From an uncultured Alphaproteobacteria bacterium (GTDB taxonomy: Bacteria > Pseudomonadota > Alphaproteobacteria > MPNO01 > UBA2964), in the NCBI GenBank assembly GCA_943787225.1, contig CALSLP010000005.1, positions 62,001 through 126,000 of the forward strand: a stretch of DNA of 64,000 nucleotides, read 5' to 3'. Below, piece by piece: positions 26,434 to 35,658 of this stretch. Numbering within the stretch: position 1 is the first letter of the stretch; the number at the start of each line of letters is the position of its first letter. The position numbers and the translations under genes are program-made. A model generated the notes under the pieces. That model saw nothing but the letters and a program-made list of their open reading frames with translations. It was not told the origin of the DNA and did not search any database.

Positions 26434-27639
26434 CTACAGAACGCTCATGTTAGGCGGATGGCCCATGAGCCATTCGCCGACAGTGCGGAAATGGGTTTTG
26501 CGGCCTTGAATTTGCAAGGCGACGGCGTGGATATCGCGTAGCCGCCGTTCAAACGGGCCGTCGGCGAAGATTGAACTCGTTCCGCCGGTGTCAAACAATG
26601 TATCGACGACAGTTTTTGCTTCGTGAATGGCATGGGTGGCGGCCAGCCGAATTTCCAAACGGTGATCCAGTGTCGGTGCGCCGTTTAAAAGAGTCTCCTG
26701 CCAGGCATCTTCAACCTCTGCAAACAGATACCGGCGCGCGCCACGCAATTTGGCGCGCATGCGGGCAACCTCATCTTGTACAACGGGATTGTCACACAGC
26801 ATATCTGCTGCATTGCGGGGTTTTTTGTCCTGAGCAATTTCGAGAAACTTTTCCAGAACGGCGGCGCTTAAGCCCAAGGCAACGGAGGCGAAGCCCATCG
26901 CGTAAATTGCCATGGTGGAGAAGTTATAAAGCGGCGACAGATCGTCGGTGCCTTCAATCATGGTGGCGCGGACGATGGTGTGCTCGGTGGGAACAAAATG
27001 TTCTTTGAGCTCGAAGCCATCACTGCCGGTATTTCTGAGACCAAAAACATACCATTTATCAGAAAGGGTTGTTTCGCTTGCCGGTATAAATGTGGTGCGG
27101 ATTTCTGGCTTGCCGCCTTTACCGATCCGGACAGATCCGTCTTGTTCATAGACAGGTGAGCAATGTGTCGCGAGCCAGGTTGCGTGATGACTTCCGCTGA
27201 CAAACATCGTCTTGGCGGTCACCAGATAGCCGCCATCGACGGCTTTTGCTTCTGCCTTGCCAGGGCCCCAGGCGAGGACGCCATTGGCATTGTCCCCCCA
27301 TATCTTACCGCTGATAGCCGTATCAAGATAGCCGCCAAGCATCGAACAACCACTGCCCTGACCAACACACCACGCGGCGCTGCCATCATATTTGGCGATG
27401 GCTTCGATCACTCTGCAAAAGACAGGTAGAGGAAGCTCTTCTCCGCCAGCTTTCTTGGCCAGGAGCATACGAAATAGCCGTTTGTCGTGGAGCGCCGCCA
27501 TGGCTTTGCCCGTTAGCTCACGGATCTGTTCACCGTCGGCTGCTTCGGCCTCAAGAAGGGGACCAATTGAATCTACTCGCTGGACCCATTCATCCGCCAT
27601 ATCGGCGTAATCGATCACTGGTTTGGAACCTTCATTCAT
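26434..27639 (-). CDS. Acyl-CoA dehydrogenase-fold flavin monooxygenase-like protein
   Basis: 401 residues of the acyl-CoA dehydrogenase fold, in the branch with the Acyl-CoA_dh_2 C-terminal domain seen in HpaB/HsaA/DszC-type reduced-flavin monooxygenases. Features include SAAWCVGQGSGCSMLGGYL in the N-terminal helical domain, the middle beta domain FVSGSHHATWLAT, and a C-terminal helix bundle ending EWLMGHPPNMSVL. Such enzymes hydroxylate phenols or oxidise sulfur or nitrogen with FMNH2 or FADH2 from a partner reductase. No reductase is found in the window. ATG 27639. Its stop faces the VOC gene, one base apart. Confidence 0.8.
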   Translation of the reverse strand: MNEGSKPVIDYADMADEWVQRVDSIGPLLEAEAADGEQIRELTGKAMAALHDKRLFRMLLAKKAGGEELPLPVFCRVIEAIAKYDGSAAWCVGQGSGCSMLGGYLDTAISGKIWGDNANGVLAWGPGKAEAKAVDGGYLVTAKTMFVSGSHHATWLATHCSPVYEQDGSVRIGKGGKPEIRTTFIPASETTLSDKWYVFGLRNTGSDGFELKEHFVPTEHTIVRATMIEGTDDLSPLYNFSTMAIYAMGFASVALGLSAAVLEKFLEIAQDKKPRNAADMLCDNPVVQDEVARMRAKLRGARRYLFAEVEDAWQETLLNGAPTLDHRLEIRLAATHAIHEAKTVVDTLFDTGGTSSIFADGPFERRLRDIHAVALQIQGRKTHFRTVGEWLMGHPPNMSVL

Positions 27640-27798
27640 CGGACTGTCTCATTTTCGTGGCAGATTATGTTGTAGGCTGGGATGATTATGGCGCTGATAG
27701 CGGCTGCTGTCACGGTATGACGAACTATGTTGAATCAGATTTGCAGTTTGGGCACCTGCTGATACCGTGGTGCCAAAGTAATCTCACAGGAGGCTAGG

Positions 27799-28695
27799 AT
27801 GGCAGTCAAAGCTAAGAAGTACGACCGTACGATGGAAGATCTGGGAAATATCGTTGGGCTAGAGCACGTTAATGTGGTCGTGCCGGATCAGCAGCTTGCC
27901 ATTGCATTTTATATCACCGGACTCGGATTAACTCGTGATCCTTATATGATGGCAGGCACGGGTAATATGTGGGCGAATGTTGGGCAGAGCCAGTTCCATT
28001 TGCCGACGCGCGGCACTCAGGTGCTCCGCGGGGTGATCGGGCTCGTTATGCCGGATATCGACAAACTAGCCAGTCGACTAAAATCGGTTCGTGAAGAACT
28101 TGCGGGTACCAAGTTCAAGTTTTCAGTGCGTAAAAAAGCGGGTTATGTCGATGTGACCTGCCCGTGGGGCAATCGGTTTCGGTGTCACGCGGCGGATGCT
28201 GATACGGCACCAATTCAACTGGGTATGTCCTATGTACAGTTTGACGTGCCGAAAGGAACAGCGGATGGAATCGCCAGGTTCTATACCGAGATCATGGAAG
28301 CCAGCGCAACTGTCGGGCGATGGGAGAATGCAAAAGCGGCACGGGTTGGTGCCGGTCATAAGCAGGAGCTTATTTTTCGGGAAAGCAGTTCAAAACCGCC
28401 TGAATTTGATGGCCATCATTTGCAAATTTATATTGCTAATTTCTCTGGCCCCTATCACAAGCTCCTCGAACGGGGGCTGATCGCGCAGGAAAACAATCAG
28501 CATCAGTACCGATTTATCGACATATTCGATCCAGACACTGGAAAACTTCTCTATAAGCTGGATCATGAGGTGCGCGCGATGACCCATCCGATGTATGGTC
28601 GGATCAAGGTTAATCGTAACCCAGACCAAACCAATGCGCATTTTGCCCAGGGACACGAATCAGAGCCTTGGCTGGCGTCAGCAACAGGGAGTTAA
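27799..28695 (+). CDS. Two-domain VOC-family protein
   Basis: 298 residues with two glyoxalase-like halves. The first (LEHVNVVVPDQQLAIAFYITGLGLTRDP) is a classic VOC start; the second begins near GMSYVQFDV and contains DGHHLQIYIANFSGP and LYKLDHEVRAMTHP. The extradiol-dioxygenase signature is not present, so ring cleavage is not assured even though the neighbour looks like a hydroxylase. A GGAGG sits before ATG 27799. It is followed after 5 bases by the glutathione S-transferase gene, so the two are in one operon. Function unknown beyond the fold. Confidence 0.75.
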   Translation: MAVKAKKYDRTMEDLGNIVGLEHVNVVVPDQQLAIAFYITGLGLTRDPYMMAGTGNMWANVGQSQFHLPTRGTQVLRGVIGLVMPDIDKLASRLKSVREELAGTKFKFSVRKKAGYVDVTCPWGNRFRCHAADADTAPIQLGMSYVQFDVPKGTADGIARFYTEIMEASATVGRWENAKAARVGAGHKQELIFRESSSKPPEFDGHHLQIYIANFSGPYHKLLERGLIAQENNQHQYRFIDIFDPDTGKLLYKLDHEVRAMTHPMYGRIKVNRNPDQTNAHFAQGHESEPWLASATGS

Positions 28696-28700
28696 GAAGG

Positions 28701-29321
28701 ATGCTCGAACTTTATACTTGGATGACCGATAACGGCTACAAAGCCCGCCAGATGGTGGAAGAAACCGGTATTGAATATGATCTGAAACCCATCAATCTGC
28801 GGAATAAAGAACAGTTTGATGAGGAATATCTCAAGATCAGCCCCGGCCATAAAATTCCGGCGATCGTTGACCCAGACGGGCCCGGTGGCAATCGGATTAC
28901 GCTTTGTGAGTCAGGCGCTATCCTGAAATATCTTGGTGAGTATTACGCGCCGGCGCTCTATCCGGCAGACCCGGTTCAGCGGATTAAAGTCGATCAGTGG
29001 TTCATCTATGGCTCTGCCACGTGGACGACATTGGCGCAGCAATACGGCTTGTTTATGCATCGCTTGGGCGAAGATGTGCCGCGCGCGCAGGAACATTATA
29101 CCGGTGTCCTTCGCGATATGATGACAATGTACGACAAGCATCTTGGCGAAAACGAATATATCGCGGGCGATTATTCGATTGCAGATATTACTGTTTATCC
29201 GGATATCCATGGTCATGGCGTTAACGACGTTGGCCTCGATGAGTTTCCGAATATTAAACGTTGGCATGCTGCCATCGAAGCACGTCCGGCTGTTCAGAGA
29301 GCCTGGACCCCTTTCGCTTAA
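28701..29321 (+). CDS. Glutathione S-transferase family protein
   Basis: 206 residues. The N-terminal thioredoxin-like domain (MLELYTWMTDNGYKARQMVEE) includes the cis-proline region GHKIPAIVDPDG and the ESGAILKYLGE glutathione-binding segment. The C-terminal all-helical domain ends YPDIHGHGVNDVG and FPNIKRWHAAIEARPAVQRAW, like the YghU/YfcG-related bacterial group. AAGAAGG sits just before ATG 28701; the frame open upstream overlaps the VOC gene and is not used. It may detoxify or isomerise a ring-cleavage product, as in several aromatic pathways. A strong terminator follows. Confidence 0.87.
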   Translation: MLELYTWMTDNGYKARQMVEETGIEYDLKPINLRNKEQFDEEYLKISPGHKIPAIVDPDGPGGNRITLCESGAILKYLGEYYAPALYPADPVQRIKVDQWFIYGSATWTTLAQQYGLFMHRLGEDVPRAQEHYTGVLRDMMTMYDKHLGENEYIAGDYSIADITVYPDIHGHGVNDVGLDEFPNIKRWHAAIEARPAVQRAWTPFA

Positions 29322-29338
29322 GGCGACGATCTCGATCT

Positions 29339-29378
29339 AACGGCCTGCGGAGAGTTTTCTCTTCGCAGGCCGTTTTTG
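29339..29378 (+). terminator. Rho-independent terminator after the GST gene
   Basis: aacggcctgcg pairs with cgcaggccgtt, and the inner gagag/ctctt adds more pairs around a TTTT loop. The stem runs directly into TTTTTG. It closes the VOC-GST transcript and separates it from the TRAP operon, whose binding-protein gene starts 130 bases further on. Confidence 0.88.
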
Positions 29379-29510
29379 ATTCAGCCGAGCGAAGTTTGAG
29401 TTGCATAAAATATCGATATTAATTTGATATGCGGTATTTTTTCGACTTTATCTATAGGCAATAAAATTGCCGATTGGTATTTCAAACAACAGGATATGAG
29501 GGGATGAAGA

Positions 29511-30602
29511 ATGACAATTAGATCCAAGATAGTTTCAAAAGCGGCGTTGGCCGGTGCGGCAGCAGCCGTCTGTGTCATGGGCACCAGCTCAGCGACGCTC
29601 GCGCAAAAAACGCTTAGCCTGACGGCTGTAGATGGCTATCCGGCGCGGGCCTTGCAGGTAAAGACCTTTATCAATTTCTTTATCCCGGAAGTCGACAAGC
29701 GACTGGCGAAAACCGGTGAGTACAAAATTCGCTGGAACAAGGCTTTCTCGGGCCAGATCGTTAAGGTCCGCCATGTCATGACCGGCATGCAAAAGGGTCT
29801 TGGCGACATTGGTGTTGTGACCAGCGTCTTCCATCAGGACAAAGTACCGTTGCAGGCGATCGCCTATGTAACGCCCTTTGTGACGACTAATCCGGTTTTG
29901 CTGTCGCAGACGGTTGATCAGCTCGCCGAAGAATTTCCTGAAATGAAGAACGCCTGGCTTAAATATAATCAGGTATTGCTGACCAGCTTTTCGGTGATTG
30001 ATACCTATCAGTTGTTTTTCCGGGAGAAGATTACCAAGCTGGAAGACCTCAAAGGTCTGAAAATTGCCGGTGCCGGTATCAACATGCGTTATCTAACCGG
30101 GACGGGTGCCACACCGGTCATCGGGTCAATGGTCCATTACTACAATAAGTTCAAAACGGGTGCGATCGATGGCTCGATGCTTTGGACCCAGGCCGCTGTC
30201 GCCTTTAAGCTGGTTGAAGGTGCCAAATACATGCTCAAAGCGGATATCGGAACGGCTAACTCCAAGGCCCTGACGATGAACCTTGATGCTTATAAGCGGA
30301 TGCCAAAGGCAGTGCGTGACGTTATCCACGAGGTAGCACATCTGTATCGTGATCATACGGCACAGCAATCCATCGATGATGCTGCTAAGTCATATGCCGC
30401 TTATAAGAAAAAAGGTGGCACGATCATCCAGATGTCACAGGCCGGACGAAAAGGCTGGGCCAACAACATGCCGAACATCGCTAAAAGCTGGGCGGCAGGG
30501 CTTGATAAGAAGGGTCTTCCCGGAACCAAGATGCTTAATTCCTACATGAATAAAATGCGGGCCGCGAACCAGCCTGCGTTGCGTCAGTGGGATAAGGAGT
30601 AA
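29511..30602 (+). CDS. TRAP transporter substrate-binding protein, DctP family
   Basis: 363 residues. A signal peptide (basic RSKIVSK, hydrophobic LAGAAAAVCVMG, cut near ATLA-Q32) sends it to the periplasm, where it binds an organic acid and hands it to the DctQM permease. The DctP fold is seen from KIRWNKAFSG to NMRYLTGTGATPV; the conserved arginine of DctP is likely in LKGLKIAGAGINMR. TRAP systems use a sodium or proton gradient. The substrate is not fixed by sequence. A 12-bp hairpin lies just after the stop codon. The nearby enzymes suggest the ligand is their substrate or a precursor. Confidence 0.9.
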   Translation: MTIRSKIVSKAALAGAAAAVCVMGTSSATLAQKTLSLTAVDGYPARALQVKTFINFFIPEVDKRLAKTGEYKIRWNKAFSGQIVKVRHVMTGMQKGLGDIGVVTSVFHQDKVPLQAIAYVTPFVTTNPVLLSQTVDQLAEEFPEMKNAWLKYNQVLLTSFSVIDTYQLFFREKITKLEDLKGLKIAGAGINMRYLTGTGATPVIGSMVHYYNKFKTGAIDGSMLWTQAAVAFKLVEGAKYMLKADIGTANSKALTMNLDAYKRMPKAVRDVIHEVAHLYRDHTAQQSIDDAAKSYAAYKKKGGTIIQMSQAGRKGWANNMPNIAKSWAAGLDKKGLPGTKMLNSYMNKMRAANQPALRQWDKE

Positions 30603-30608
30603 ACAGGG

Positions 30609-31157
30609 TTGTCTAACCCTGGGCTAAATGAGGAAGCGGGGCGCCCGGAAAGCGCCCCGCTTCGCCTTTTTGGCAAACTCGTCAGCGGCATGAATGCAAC
30701 GGGGTCCTGCTGGATCGTGGTGTTAATGCTGCTGATCAATGTCGAGGCGATTGGCCGCTCTGCTTTTAATCAACCGATTATCGGCGTGATCGAGATGATT
30801 GAAATCTCGATCGTCGGGATTGTTTTTATGCAGCTGGCCGATTCATTGCGGCGTGGAGTCCTGACACGTTCAGATGGATTGTATAATCAGGTGATGCGGC
30901 GCAAACCAGCGGCGGGTCATGTGATGGCAATTGTGACTTATCTGTTAGGTGCGGTGTTTATGTTTATCGTCCTGTGGGGCAGCGTCCCGACCTTCACAGA
31001 TTCCTGGTCTAAAGATTATTACATCGGCGTCGAGGGAATGTTCACCTTCCCCGTTTGGCCGGTCGCATTAATCATCGTCTTCGCTGTTGCTGTAACGATG
31101 ATTCAGTTCGTCATAATGCTGAAAGATCACGTCCTCCAGCTTCGTAGCGGACAGTAA
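30609..31157 (+). CDS. TRAP transporter small permease, DctQ family
   Basis: 182 residues with four membrane helices, the DctQ subunit that pairs with DctM in the inner membrane. Helices are near GMNATGSCWIVVLMLLI, IEISIVGIVFMQLAD, VMAIVTYLLGAVFMFIVLW and FTFPVWPVALIIVFAVAV. TTG 30609 has AAGGAG close upstream; the hairpin at 30634-30664 lies inside the first 20 codons of that reading. ATG 30690, after the hairpin, is a second possible start that still keeps all four helices. No strong ribosome site precedes it. The TTG start is slightly preferred. Confidence 0.82.
   Translation: MSNPGLNEEAGRPESAPLRLFGKLVSGMNATGSCWIVVLMLLINVEAIGRSAFNQPIIGVIEMIEISIVGIVFMQLADSLRRGVLTRSDGLYNQVMRRKPAAGHVMAIVTYLLGAVFMFIVLWGSVPTFTDSWSKDYYIGVEGMFTFPVWPVALIIVFAVAVTMIQFVIMLKDHVLQLRSGQ
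30634..30672 (+). terminator. Strong hairpin between dctP and dctQ, attenuator-like
   Basis: gaagcggggcgc pairs perfectly over 12 bp with gcgccccgcttc around a 7-nt loop, followed by gccTTTTTgg. It looks like a rho-independent terminator placed about 30 bases after the dctP stop. It may end some transcripts and protect dctP mRNA so that the binding protein is made in excess over the permease, a known need of TRAP operons. Confidence 0.7.
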
Positions 31158-31167
31158 AGGTTAGGTC

Positions 31168-31974
31168 ATAGTTGGTGTCGAAATCGGCATCGCTTCTGTT
31201 TTTTTAATTCTAATTCTGATCTATGCGGGTGTGCATGTCGCTGTGTCCCTGGGTCTCGTGTCGTTTATTGGCGTGTGGATTTATCGGGATTCCCTTGATG
31301 TTGCGATCAGTCTGCTGGCAGCGGCAACCCATGACACCATCACCCATGCGGTCTTTGCCAATATTCCGCTCTTTGCCCTGATGGGCATCGTTGCCAGTGA
31401 AATCGGGCTGGGGTCGGATGTCTATCGCGTCGCCTATCAGCTTTTTCAGCGTGTCCGTGGTGGCCTTGGAATGGCAACTGTTGCGGCGAATGCTCTGTTC
31501 GCCTCGATCACAGGCTCGTCGATTGCTTCGGCTTCTGTCTTTACCCGGATTGCGGTCCCTGAAATGCGCCGGTTTGGCTATACGCGGCAATTCTCGGTAG
31601 GCGTGGTTGCGGGCAGTTCCGTACTCGGGATGCTGATACCGCCGTCATCGATGTTGATTATCTATGCCATTGTTGCTGAGCAATCTGTGGGACACATGTT
31701 TATTGCCGGCTTCATTCCCGGCCTTTTGTTGGCGACGGCGTTTATCCTGGGCATCTTTGTGATGGCCCATCTCACCCCCAAGTTTATTGGCGGTGTGAAT
31801 ATGCAAACAGATGCGGTCGAACCGGAAAGAATTTCTTTAGTAGAAATTCTGAAGCTGTTAGGGCCGGTTGCTTTTCTTGTCGTTCTGGTGCTGGGCGGTA
31901 TCTATACGGGCTGGTTCTCGCCGGAGGAGGCAGGTGCTGCAGGGTCGTTAGGGGCGCTTGCGATGGTGTCATGA
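31168..31974 (+). pseudogene. TRAP large permease DctM, N-terminal part with no standard start codon
   Basis: DctM is the 12-helix transport subunit. The conserved N-terminal helix is in frame from about 31168 (VGVEIGIASVFLILILIYAG) but has no ATG, GTG or TTG before GTG 31231, which lies after that helix. An ATA at 31168 has AAAGG seven bases upstream and sits where the start should be, so a rare ATA start or a mutated ATG is likely. Family features include ANALFASITGSSIASASVF and LGMLIPPSSMLIIYAI. The frame stops at 31974 in the middle of the protein (GSLGALAMVS), and the rest follows in another frame at 31971. It is split or broken, not a complete gene. Confidence 0.7.
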
Positions 31975-32483
31975 AGCGTCGCCTGACGCGCGCTGGGCTG
32001 TGGCGTGTCTTGGTGGAGACGGGCCAGATTACGGCCGCTATTCTCTTCCTGATTATCTCTGCTTCAATGTATAGCCGTATGCTCGGTGTTGCTGCTTTGC
32101 CGACATTGTTCAGTGACTGGTTGACCAGCATGGATCTTGGCATGGCGGGACTTATGACGATCTATGTCATCCTGATGATCTTACTGGGGACGATCATTGA
32201 AACGGCATCGATCATTCTGATTGTCGTGCCGTTATTCCTCGCGTCGGTTGAAGCGCTGGGCGGCAATGTCGTGTGGTTCGGAATTGTCACCGTGATTGGC
32301 GCAGAGATTGGTCTGTTAACGCCCCCATTGGGCATATCCTGTTTTACGATCAAGAGTACAATTAAGGACCCCTCCATAACGCTTGCGCACATATTTATGG
32401 GTGCATTCCCCTTTGCCGTTGTGATGCTACTGGTCCTGATCCTAATCATTGCTTTCCCGTGGCTCAGTCTGGCGCTGTTATAA
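31971..32483 (+). pseudogene. TRAP large permease DctM, C-terminal part in separate frame
   Basis: 170 residues that continue DctM from the cytoplasmic mid-loop (KRRLTRAGLWRVLVETGQITAAILFL) to the end; the family's IETASIILIVVPLF and EIGLLTPPLGISCFTIKS motifs are present. ATG 31971 overlaps the stop of the first part as ATGA, so translational coupling could still make two half proteins that assemble, the break being in a loop. One missing base is the alternative and would rebuild a normal protein of about 438 residues. Both versions are consistent with the sequence. Confidence 0.7.
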
Positions 32484-32493
32484 CGAGTCCTTG

Positions 32494-35400
32494 CTAGTGA
32501 AAGTCGCGTGACGGGTACATCACCTGCCCGCCTTCACGGGGCGTCGTCCTGTCGTCGGCAGCAGTGACTTCTGTTTTGAAACGTTGTGGCGCTTCCATTA
32601 ACGCCATCAACCTGTCGGTCATATCCACCAGACGTCTTGCGATGAGATGAGTAACGATCCCTTCGCGTTGTAGCTCTCCCGTTACGCAGAGCAGGCGGGC
32701 GGCCAGGGTTTCTTTGCGATAGCGCTCAAACAACTTAGGCCAGACAATGACGTTGGCGATGCCGGTTTCGTCTTCCAGCGTTGCAAAGATAACGCCGCTG
32801 GCCGTGCCGGGGCGCTGGCGGGTAATCACGAGCCCGGCCACTGTGACTTGTTTGCCATTCTCGGTTTTTCCCAGCTGAGCAGTAGGGATGACACCTTCGC
32901 TTGCGAGGCGGTCGCGCAGCAATTCGAGCGGGTGATGTTTTAGGGATAGCCTGATTGCCGCGTAATCATGAGAGACTTCTTCCCCTGGTGCCATGGTCGG
33001 TAGGGTTACTTCTGGCTCCACAATATTTTCTCCGACGTCGGCAAAAAGCGGCAGCTGACCGGGGTTTATACGACGCACCTCCCAGAGGGCCTGACGGCGG
33101 GACAGCCCGACCGAACCGTATGTGTCAGCTTTTGCAAGACGTTCGAGCGCTGAGGGCTGTAGATTGCTCCGTAACCACAGGTCTTCAGGGTTTGAGAAGG
33201 GGCGGGCGTTGCCTGACTTGCGGGCCTCCAGTAAGGCTTCAGCAGCATCTGGCTTTAATCCTTTTATTTGACGAAACCCAAGTCTGAGGGCGGGTGAGTC
33301 TTCTCGATCTGGCTCCAGCGTGCAGTCCCATTCGCTGTGGTTGATGTCGACGGGGCGGACGGTCACGCCGTGCTCTCGAGCATCGCGGACGATCTGGGCG
33401 GGTGCATAAAACCCCATAGGTTGGCTGTTGAGAAGCGCGCAGGCGAAGGTGGCAGGGTAATGGCATTTGAGCCAGGATGAGACATAAACCAGCAGTGCAA
33501 AGCTCGCGGCATGGCTTTCGGGAAAGCCATAATCGCCAAACCCTTCGATCTGTTTGAAACAGCGTTCGGCAAAGTCCTGCTCATAGCCGCGCTCGATCAT
33601 GCCGTGGATCATCTTGTCACGATAGTTCTGGATCGTGCCGAGCCGCCGGAAAGTGGCCATGGCGCGGCGCAGCCCATCGGCTTCGGCAGGGGTGAACCCG
33701 GCGGCGACGATGGCGATTTTCATCGCCTGTTCCTGAAACAGCGGCACCCCAAAGGTTTTCTCCAGGACGGCGCGCAAAGCTTCCGAAGGGTAATAGACCT
33801 TCTCCTCACCATTCCGCCGCCGCAGATAAGGGTGCACCATGTCACCCTGGATAGGCCCGGGACGAACGATGGCGACCTCAATCACCAGGTCATAGAAATT
33901 GCGCGGTTTGAGCCGTGGTAACATGCTCATCTGAGCCCGGCTTTCTACCTGAAACACGCCGACGGAATCCGCCTTGCAGAGCATGTCATAGACGGCGGGA
34001 TCTTCAGCGGGAACAGTAGCGAGGTCGAGCTTTCTACTATGATGCACGTTTAAGAGGGACAAAGCCTTGCGGATACAGGTCAGCATGCCTAGCCCCAAGA
34101 TATCGACCTTCAGAATGCCGAGCGCATCAAGGTCGTCCTTGTCCCATTCAATGGTGGTCCGGTCGTCCATGGCCGCGTTGGCAATGGGGACCATTGCGTC
34201 CAGCCGTCCACGGGTTATGACAAAGCCGCCGACATGCTGGGACAGGTGACGAGGGAATCCGGTGATCTCACGCGCTAAACGCAGCGCATGGCCAAGTCGT
34301 TTCTCCTTGGGATCCAGTCCCGCTTCGCGCACGTGATCATCATCTATTGATCCCGACCGCCGTCCTGAAACGGTGCTGGCCAGTGCATCCTCGACATCAC
34401 GCGTGAGGCCCATGGCTCTGGAAATTTCGCGCATGGCGCTGCGGCCACGATAATGAATAACCGTGGCGGCCAACCCCGCTCGGTCGCGACCATATTTGGT
34501 ATAAATATACTGAATCACTTCTTCCCGGCGCTCGTGCTCGAAATCGACATCGATATCGGGCGGCTCTCCGCGCTCGGCGCTGATGAATCGCTCGAAGAGA
34601 AGATCAATTCGGGCAGGGTCTATGGCGGTGATGCCGAGGCAGTAACACACGGCTGAATTGGCGGCTGAGCCACGCCCCTGACATAAAATATTTTCCTGAT
34701 TGGCAAAGTTGACGATGTCATGGACGGTCAGGAAGTAGTTGGCGTAATTCAGATCGCCGATCAGGGTGAGCTCGTGGACGATCTGTTTTTTGACCTTGCC
34801 GGGAATGCCACCGGGATAACGGCTCTCTGCCCCGTCCCAGGTTAGTGTTTCGAGATGATCTTGTGGTAGGACGCCCGGCGGGGCTTCGTCATCAGGGTAT
34901 TCATAAACCAGCTCATCGAGCGAGAATTGGCAGCGTTCGGCGACTTCTACCGTGCGGGCGACGGCATCAGGATAGTGCTGGAACAGGGTTGCTATTTCAT
35001 CGCCGGATTTGATGTGGCGTTCGGCATTGGCGAATAAATGGTAGCCCGCTTTCTCGACGATGCAGTGTTCGCGTACGGAGGTCAGGACATCCTGGATATC
35101 ACGACGGCTGGCATCGTGATAATGGACATCGTTGGTGGCGATCAAGGGAACGGCAGTCGCGTTTGCCATCTCTGCCAGCTTGGCGAGCTTTCGTTGATCG
35201 CCGCCGGTCATCAGGTTTTGCCCAGCGAGATAACAACGGCCGGGCAGGGCAGTTCCAAGTTTGAACAATGGTTCTTTGTCATTGGCCAAGGAGATGGCTA
35301 TCTGGTCCTCGGCTTGATCCAGAAAATCATCGACTCCCAAGTGACATTCACCTTTCGGTGCCCGGCGGCGGCCTAGTGTAATAAGCTGTGACAGGCGTCC

Positions 35401-35658
35401 ATAGGCCTCCCGGTTCATGGGCAAACAGATCAGGCTGGGTGCATCGGTAAAGTCCAGCCGGGCACCGACAATTAGCTTTATAGCTGTTTCACGCGCGGCC
35501 AGATGCGCTCGGACGACCCCTGCAAGTGTGTTGCGGTCGGTGATCGCAATAGCGTTTAGATTTCTTTCGGCGGCGCGAGCGACCAATTCTTCAGGGTGGG
35601 CGGCACCCCGTAAGAAGCTGAAATTGCTGGTAGTTTGTAGTTCGGCGTAGGGCGTCAT
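32494..35658 (-). CDS. dnaE2: Error-prone DNA polymerase III alpha subunit DnaE2 (ImuC)
   Basis: About 1054 residues, the usual DnaE2 size. It performs translesion synthesis during the SOS response together with ImuA and ImuB. The N-terminal PHP domain starts PYAELQTTSNFSFLRGA; polymerase acidic residues lie in PPDIDVDFEHERREEVI; then the helix-hairpin-helix and C-terminal OB region with VAGLVITRQRPGTASGVIFATLEDE. The start ATG 35658 overlaps the imuB stop as ATGA and is preferred over the upstream TTG-type reading. It faces the dctM gene (10 bases between stops). Confidence 0.95.
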   Translation of the reverse strand: MTPYAELQTTSNFSFLRGAAHPEELVARAAERNLNAIAITDRNTLAGVVRAHLAARETAIKLIVGARLDFTDAPSLICLPMNREAYGRLSQLITLGRRRAPKGECHLGVDDFLDQAEDQIAISLANDKEPLFKLGTALPGRCYLAGQNLMTGGDQRKLAKLAEMANATAVPLIATNDVHYHDASRRDIQDVLTSVREHCIVEKAGYHLFANAERHIKSGDEIATLFQHYPDAVARTVEVAERCQFSLDELVYEYPDDEAPPGVLPQDHLETLTWDGAESRYPGGIPGKVKKQIVHELTLIGDLNYANYFLTVHDIVNFANQENILCQGRGSAANSAVCYCLGITAIDPARIDLLFERFISAERGEPPDIDVDFEHERREEVIQYIYTKYGRDRAGLAATVIHYRGRSAMREISRAMGLTRDVEDALASTVSGRRSGSIDDDHVREAGLDPKEKRLGHALRLAREITGFPRHLSQHVGGFVITRGRLDAMVPIANAAMDDRTTIEWDKDDLDALGILKVDILGLGMLTCIRKALSLLNVHHSRKLDLATVPAEDPAVYDMLCKADSVGVFQVESRAQMSMLPRLKPRNFYDLVIEVAIVRPGPIQGDMVHPYLRRRNGEEKVYYPSEALRAVLEKTFGVPLFQEQAMKIAIVAAGFTPAEADGLRRAMATFRRLGTIQNYRDKMIHGMIERGYEQDFAERCFKQIEGFGDYGFPESHAASFALLVYVSSWLKCHYPATFACALLNSQPMGFYAPAQIVRDAREHGVTVRPVDINHSEWDCTLEPDREDSPALRLGFRQIKGLKPDAAEALLEARKSGNARPFSNPEDLWLRSNLQPSALERLAKADTYGSVGLSRRQALWEVRRINPGQLPLFADVGENIVEPEVTLPTMAPGEEVSHDYAAIRLSLKHHPLELLRDRLASEGVIPTAQLGKTENGKQVTVAGLVITRQRPGTASGVIFATLEDETGIANVIVWPKLFERYRKETLAARLLCVTGELQREGIVTHLIARRLVDMTDRLMALMEAPQRFKTEVTAADDRTTPREGGQVMYPSRDFH

